The notes beneath the pieces were generated by a model, which was given only the letters and a program-made list of their open reading frames with translations, searched no databases and was not told the origin of the DNA. Positions 59,641 through 64,000 of a stretch of DNA of 64,000 nt are shown in pieces (the first letter of the stretch is position 1; each line of letters opens with the position of its first letter). The stretch covers positions 65,104,418-65,168,417 of the forward strand of contig CM018031.1 in the NCBI GenBank assembly GCA_008638375.1, given 5' to 3'. Both the position numbers and the translations under genes were made by a program. This DNA is from Nyssa sinensis. Its lineage: Eukaryota > Streptophyta > Magnoliopsida > Cornales > Nyssaceae.

Positions 59641-59710
59641 TTGATCACTTCCCCTACTCGTCATGCGTTCGATTTCTCCAAGGCAGTGTATTGCCTTTCA
59701 ATAAAACTTA

Positions 59711-59755
<45 letters not shown>

Positions 59756-59796
59756 GTCATTCTTGTATTTAACCAATTTTTTTTATTATTCTGTAG

Positions 59797-60264
59797 GCGA
59801 CTTATACAATGGCTGCCATTGTGGACAACCCTGATGATATGGAGCAAATCGAAAAACTTGAGGGAGAACTAGATGAGTTCCATCTTGAGTTGGGCACTGC
59901 TCAATTCATGGCCTCCGGTGTTGAAGAGAAGGTGAAGGAGGCTGCCAATGCCCACTTTATTCTTTAGTTAGAAAGGAATGCTCTAGCTGAAGACCTAGAG
60001 GCAACCAAGAAGGGACTGGCGGAGTTTGAAGCTGAAGCTGCTCAAAAGTTAGTTGAGAGCTTGGAAACTGCCATGGCTCAAACCGAGAAGGATCCGAAAG
60101 CAGAGGTGGGCAGGCTGGGGGGAGAATTTATTGAGTACGACTACCGTATGTGTAAGAAGAAGCTTTTCAAGCTCCACCCCAATCTCAGCATTACTAGACT
60201 GCATGAGGTTCTAGTTTTAGAGGCTGAGATGATGGAAGAGGATGAGGAAGATGCTGGGCTGTAG
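59797..60264 (+). pseudogene. Gag-like coiled-coil protein fragment (LARD copy 2)
   Basis: After a probable splice acceptor (TATTCTGTAG) the frame reads MAAIVDNPDDMEQIEKLEGE, parallel to MATIMDFPEESERADKLQAE in copy 1. It continues LERNALAEDLEATKKGLAEF, with an in-frame TAG at 59965-59967, then VGRLGGEFIEYDYRMCKKKL (copy 1: VNQLGGEFVDHEYELF-stop-KK) and an acidic end EMMEEDEEDAGL. The conserved LGGEF.(D/E).(E)Y block at the same place in both copies suggests past selection on the protein. Confidence 0.7.
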
Positions 60265-60479
60265 AGCTTGTTGTCGATCTTCCCTGGTCTGGCCAATAGG
60301 AGGCTTTAGAGTAAGAGAAAGAACCTGGCCTTATTTTTTTTTTGGCTCTGAATTTCCAAGTTTCATCTTGTGTGCTTGACTGCATACTAACTTTCAGACC
60401 TCCATAATTAACTTGAAGTATGAATTAAATCAGGTCTATTGTCCTTTTCAGAAATTGTTGCAAAATACTTAATTGAATA

Positions 60480-60860
60480 AAATGTTTAGACCTATAACAC
60501 TTATTATAAGTATAAGGTTTTTAGGGGTCTGAATGAGTGACAATACCGTATAGAGAAACGACTCAGACTTGTAACACTTATGAAAACCCTAAGGTTTTTA
60601 GGGGTCTATACATGAGTGGCAATACCACAATAGTAAATGGACCAGATCTGTAACACTTGTAATGAAATACAAGGTTTTTATTTGTCTGTACATTAGTAAA
60701 ATGGACCAGACTTGTAACACTTGTAATGCGTACAAAGTTTTTTAGAGTCTGTACATGGGTGAAATGGACCAGATCTGAAACACTTGTAATGAATACAAGG
60801 TTTTTAGAGGTCTGTATATTGGTGAAATGGACTAGAACTGTAACTTTCAGCCGTTATGCT
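60480..60860. repeat. Tandem array of about 60 bp units in LARD copy 2
   Basis: About six imperfect units with AACACTTGTAATGAATACAAG, TTTTTAGAGGTCTGTA and GTGAAATGGACCAGA, clearly the same family as the array at 10490-10990. Confidence 0.9.
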
Positions 60861-60990
60861 CAAGATTTTTGGTTTGAAAGTCCGATCTCTATGACATCTA
60901 GCGCATTAACATAGGATTTTTGGATCGGTCCTGGATCGAAGGTATGCTCTCAACTGATACCGACTTCTTTGAAAGATTTGCTCGTCGAAT

Positions 60991-61244
60991 TCTTTAAAAT
61001 AACTGTGGGTAAAGATCTCTTAGAAAGATTTGTTGATTGACATTTTGAAAGATCTGATGTAGAGCCCAATAGTAGGGGCTTGTGACATTCTCTTTTTAGA
61101 ACAAGTTGATGATGTTAATATGATCAAGTAGTCTGATCAACCCATAAATTGCATCAATTAAGTACATCGATAAAGTAGCTGGCTAAAGCCTTTGGCCATC
61201 TTCTTTTTGAAGGTTTAATTTATGGGTTTAGGGTTTAGGGTTAA
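60991..61244. other. Junction stretch ending in telomere-like motifs
   Basis: No gene. Three GGGTTTA-type heptamers (about 61225-61241) lie directly before the LTR start at 61245. Confidence 0.5.
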
Positions 61245-64000
61245 TGTGACATCCCGATCCAATTAAGTAAAATGATTAACGTTAATACTAATTACTATAA
61301 AATAATTTGTGTATGAACTATAGGCTTCTCTAATTAAAATTTGTAGCCCATAAATATGGAGAATTAGTACAAGAAGTGCACTCGACCAAGGTTAACGTGG
61401 TTCGTGAACAAAACAAATTTAATCAAGATTTTTTGATAAATATAATGAATTTTTGGTATGAATTAAACATGATGAAACATATAAAAAATGAAAGTAATAA
61501 TGTACAGACGAAGTGTGCAAGAATAAAATATATATATTGTAAGAATTCCAAGCGATTTTTAGGACGATTGAAATGCAACTTTGAGAATTCAAGAAATACA
61601 TAAAAAATGCCAAACAAGGCATAAAAAGAAAAAAAAAAAAAAGGAAGAAAAGAAGGCCAAAAATGTTAGCCCAAGGTTTTGAACCCAAGACTTAACCATC
61701 AAAATCCTAAATCCACTAGGCTATCAGCACTTGTGTGTTATGATAGCCAAGTAATATGTATATAACGCTGAATGAGGGAAGGAAAGTGCTAAAACAATGA
61801 AGTGGAAACATCCCATTGCACCACACCTTGGACCAATAGGGGGACATGCAAAACCCCTCATGATGCGCATGGGCCTTGAGTGTTTATGAGTAGAACTCAG
61901 ACCTTGCGTATTGTGAAGGCTGAGTGACATTTAGGCCATGCATGCGTGTGGCTAGAGAGAGAGAGAGAGAGAAAGAAAGAAAGAAGAAGAAGAAAGATGA
62001 GCTCTATGCATGCATAACCCAAGAGTGATCGGTAGCCCATAAACAAACCCAAGAAGAGAAGACCCACCATTGAAGGTAAAGTCATCAAATTCATTTTTCT
62101 TCCAAAAATTTAAAGATAGGAAAATATAGCACTGTTTAGGGTGATTTAGTGGATTTAATAAACATTTATGTACCTAACATTTGAAAATGATGAAAATTGG
62201 AAGGAAATGACATGAAATTGACTTAAGAAAATCCTAAGAAACTCAAACCCAAAATATGAAAAAATTGAGTTTTTGATATTGCATACACTAAACTTAACAC
62301 TGACTTTATGGCTCAAAAGAGCATAAAATTTGGAGTACAATGTAATTTGAATTAGTCAAAATAGTCAAGGAACCATCAAGAAACATGAAATTTCAGTTTA
62401 GAGAGAGAGAAATTGCATGGATGGTTTACAGCTTGATTTGTGGTGTTTTAGGAACGGGAAAACATTCCTTGAGATCCCAGAAACTCATAGGAGAAAAATA
62501 GAAGCCAAACAATAACTAGAATGCTTTGAAATAGAAAAAGAAAAACCTCGCTAGAAAAATGGGTCTAGCCGAAAACCCACTGTATTTCCTTATTTCGACG
62601 ACCAGGGTTCAATGGAATCAAATTACAACGCCATATATGGAATCTCGAAGAAAAATAGGATCAAACCTCGTTGGATTTGTGGTCAGAAAATGATCGGCGA
62701 CGATTGTTGGCGTTGGAGAAGGCCCAGAACTAAATTAAAACGTCATCGTTTTGATTTAAAGAATAATAAATAAAAAAAAAAAATAGGGCTGACGTCATGA
62801 TGACGTTAGCATGATGCAACAGACTGGACTGAACTGAACTGGTTGGTTCTTTACTCTTTTGGACCGGTTCACTTGGAACCTAACTAAACTAATTAGTTTT
62901 ATTTAAATAGTTTTCAGAAATTATGTTTTGGCCCCAACTAGTTTCGGTTAATTATAAATTAACTCTAGAATGTTCTGTTAATTATGAAATGACCCTATAA
63001 CCTTCTGTTAATTACAAAATGACTCAAGAAATTAATTAAATTTAAATGTTAACCCTTTTTAATTATAAGAGAAATTACCAAAATGCCCTTAGCTAAAAAA
63101 TAGGTCAATTGAAATGAAAGCATAGTGTAACATAATGTTTTTGGGCAATCCAGACTCAACGATGGAGTCCGATTTGTGAAATTAAATCTCAAAAAATATG
63201 AACGAACAAACTGGACTAATCTAAAAAAATATCCTAAAGCCTAAATGAAGCTACCAAAAGACCTCTAAAAATTATGAGGCTACCTACCCTAAGAATTCTT
63301 GACGTTCCAGACCCAACGGTGGGGTCCGTTTTTTCAAATCAGATATCTTAAATATAGATATGTAAAATTTTCCATTTCAAGGACACTTTAAGGGCTACAA
63401 CGAGCTACCAACAGAGGTAAAAGAGTCAATTAGGATACAACCTAAATTGCATAAGTCGATAGACTTAAAACAAAACCCATAAGACTAAAAGACAATAGAT
63501 CCATCAATAAAATAAAAATAATTCCATGATCAATATTGAACAAAATAATGTTTCCTAATTTATAGGATCATCAACAGGAAAGGAGAATGATGCCTGATTT
63601 CTATTAATAGGAGGAACAATCATTTTAAGGTAAGTAAATCCGAACTCTAAAGTGTGGTGTTCTTTGGCCACGACAAAATTATGTTCTTTTCGATGCTGCC
63701 AATTTGTATTCTTTTAATCAAACTTATTAATTGTTTGATTCCACAATTTGACACATGTAACTTCCTTATAGATATATTGAGATACTTGAGGCCAATATCC
63801 TAATGTGATTGCTTATATCTTGCTATAGCCCCTGATTTTGAAAATTGGAAAGCCATTGTATTCTCACTTGTTGTGAACTTGAACTTCTGTGTATAAGTAT
63901 ATTCCTTGTGGAGTTCATCTGAGTATGACATCATTATTAGTGTTTAGGGATTTAGGGTTTAGGGTTGAGGGTTGAGGGTTGAGGGTCGATGGTTAAGGGT
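61245..64000 (+). mobile_element. Large gypsy LTR E (right end outside the window)
   Basis: Begins TGTGACATCCCGATCC, the same style of start as the other large LTRs, and at 2.7 kb has not ended by the window edge. It contains an antisense tRNA-like module (61630-61725), a GA/GAAA microsatellite (61957-61995), GAACTGGTT-type blocks (62835-62880) like those in LTRs B and C, and the segment CAGACCCAACGGTGGGGTCC (63309), which also has counterparts in A-C. It cannot be told whether it is a solo LTR or a 5' or 3' LTR. Confidence 0.65.
61630..61725 (-). other. tRNA-like pol III module in LTR E (antisense to the LTR)
   Basis: On the minus strand: A box TAGCCTAGTGG (61723-61713, fits TRGCNNAGYGG), B box GGTTCAAAACC (61685-61675, 9 of 11), then about 35 bases to a long T-run (61642-61629). 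Confidence 0.5.

Larger units (their letters stand above)
58934..60990 (+). mobile_element. Second, truncated copy of the LARD family
   Basis: Starts TGTTGTTGCAAAA, comparable to TGATGTTGCAC in the first copy. The sequence AAGTCAGTAAATAGAG and the junction GTGTCACATCT...ACCATATTAGTTAGCCCCCC...GAGCCTTG parallel the first element's LTR end and the bases after it. It then has a repeat cluster (59430-59640), a gag-like coiled-coil frame (59797-60264) and a tandem array (60480-60860). The first half of the gag-like frame and the right LTR are not found. Confidence 0.7.

Overview
This is an AT-rich nuclear window from a plant, very probably a eudicot. The evidence is intron-bearing kinesin and intronless PPR and SKU5-like genes, plus dense plant transposons: Ty1-copia, Ty3-gypsy, CACTA, L1, hAT MITEs and TRIM. 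Only three host genes can be supported in 64 kb: a KIN-14 kinesin (+, 14130-20532, 5' exons not found), an E-class PPR gene with a one-base frameshift (-, 27081-28758), and an intronless SKU5-similar / NTP303-like cupredoxin gene (+, 56121-57791). From memory, Arabidopsis At1g55550 (kinesin), At1g55560 and At1g55570 (SKS14, SKS12) are neighbours. The window may therefore hold that ancient pair pushed about 36 kb apart by transposons.

Layout. 1-5129: decayed SIRE/Maximus-type copia element (-) with its LTR. 6615-12341: complete non-autonomous LTR element (LARD type) with AGCAG target duplication, a decayed gag-like frame and two tandem arrays but no pol. 13560-14051: MITE. 14130-20532: kinesin; its 2.6 kb intron holds a 637 bp hAT-type MITE. 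21568-22610: L1 3' end split by a second copy of that MITE. 23161-24428: short copia remnant. 27081-28758: PPR gene. 30140-36480: CACTA (tnp2, DUF4218, DUF4216) remnant (-), split by a 3.2 kb solo gypsy LTR. 37282-40610: second solo gypsy LTR. 41083-55028: nested complex. Here a TRIM lies beside a copia RT/RNase H fragment, which is cut by a 12.3 kb insert holding an XS-domain-like gene fragment, a damaged gypsy element and another solo LTR. 56121-57791: SKS gene. 58329-64000: gypsy LTR piece, second copy of the LARD family, and the start of another large gypsy LTR running off the window.

How it fits together. Target duplications and protein-frame interruptions order the insertions: CACTA before solo LTR A; copia before the XS-bearing insert, before the gypsy elements inside it; L1 before the MITE. 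The most unusual signals are the LARD family with conserved tandem arrays (two copies) and antisense tRNA-like modules (A box, B box, T-run) in three different large gypsy LTRs. Exon phases of the kinesin model sum exactly. Boundaries of decayed elements are approximate unless a target duplication is quoted.
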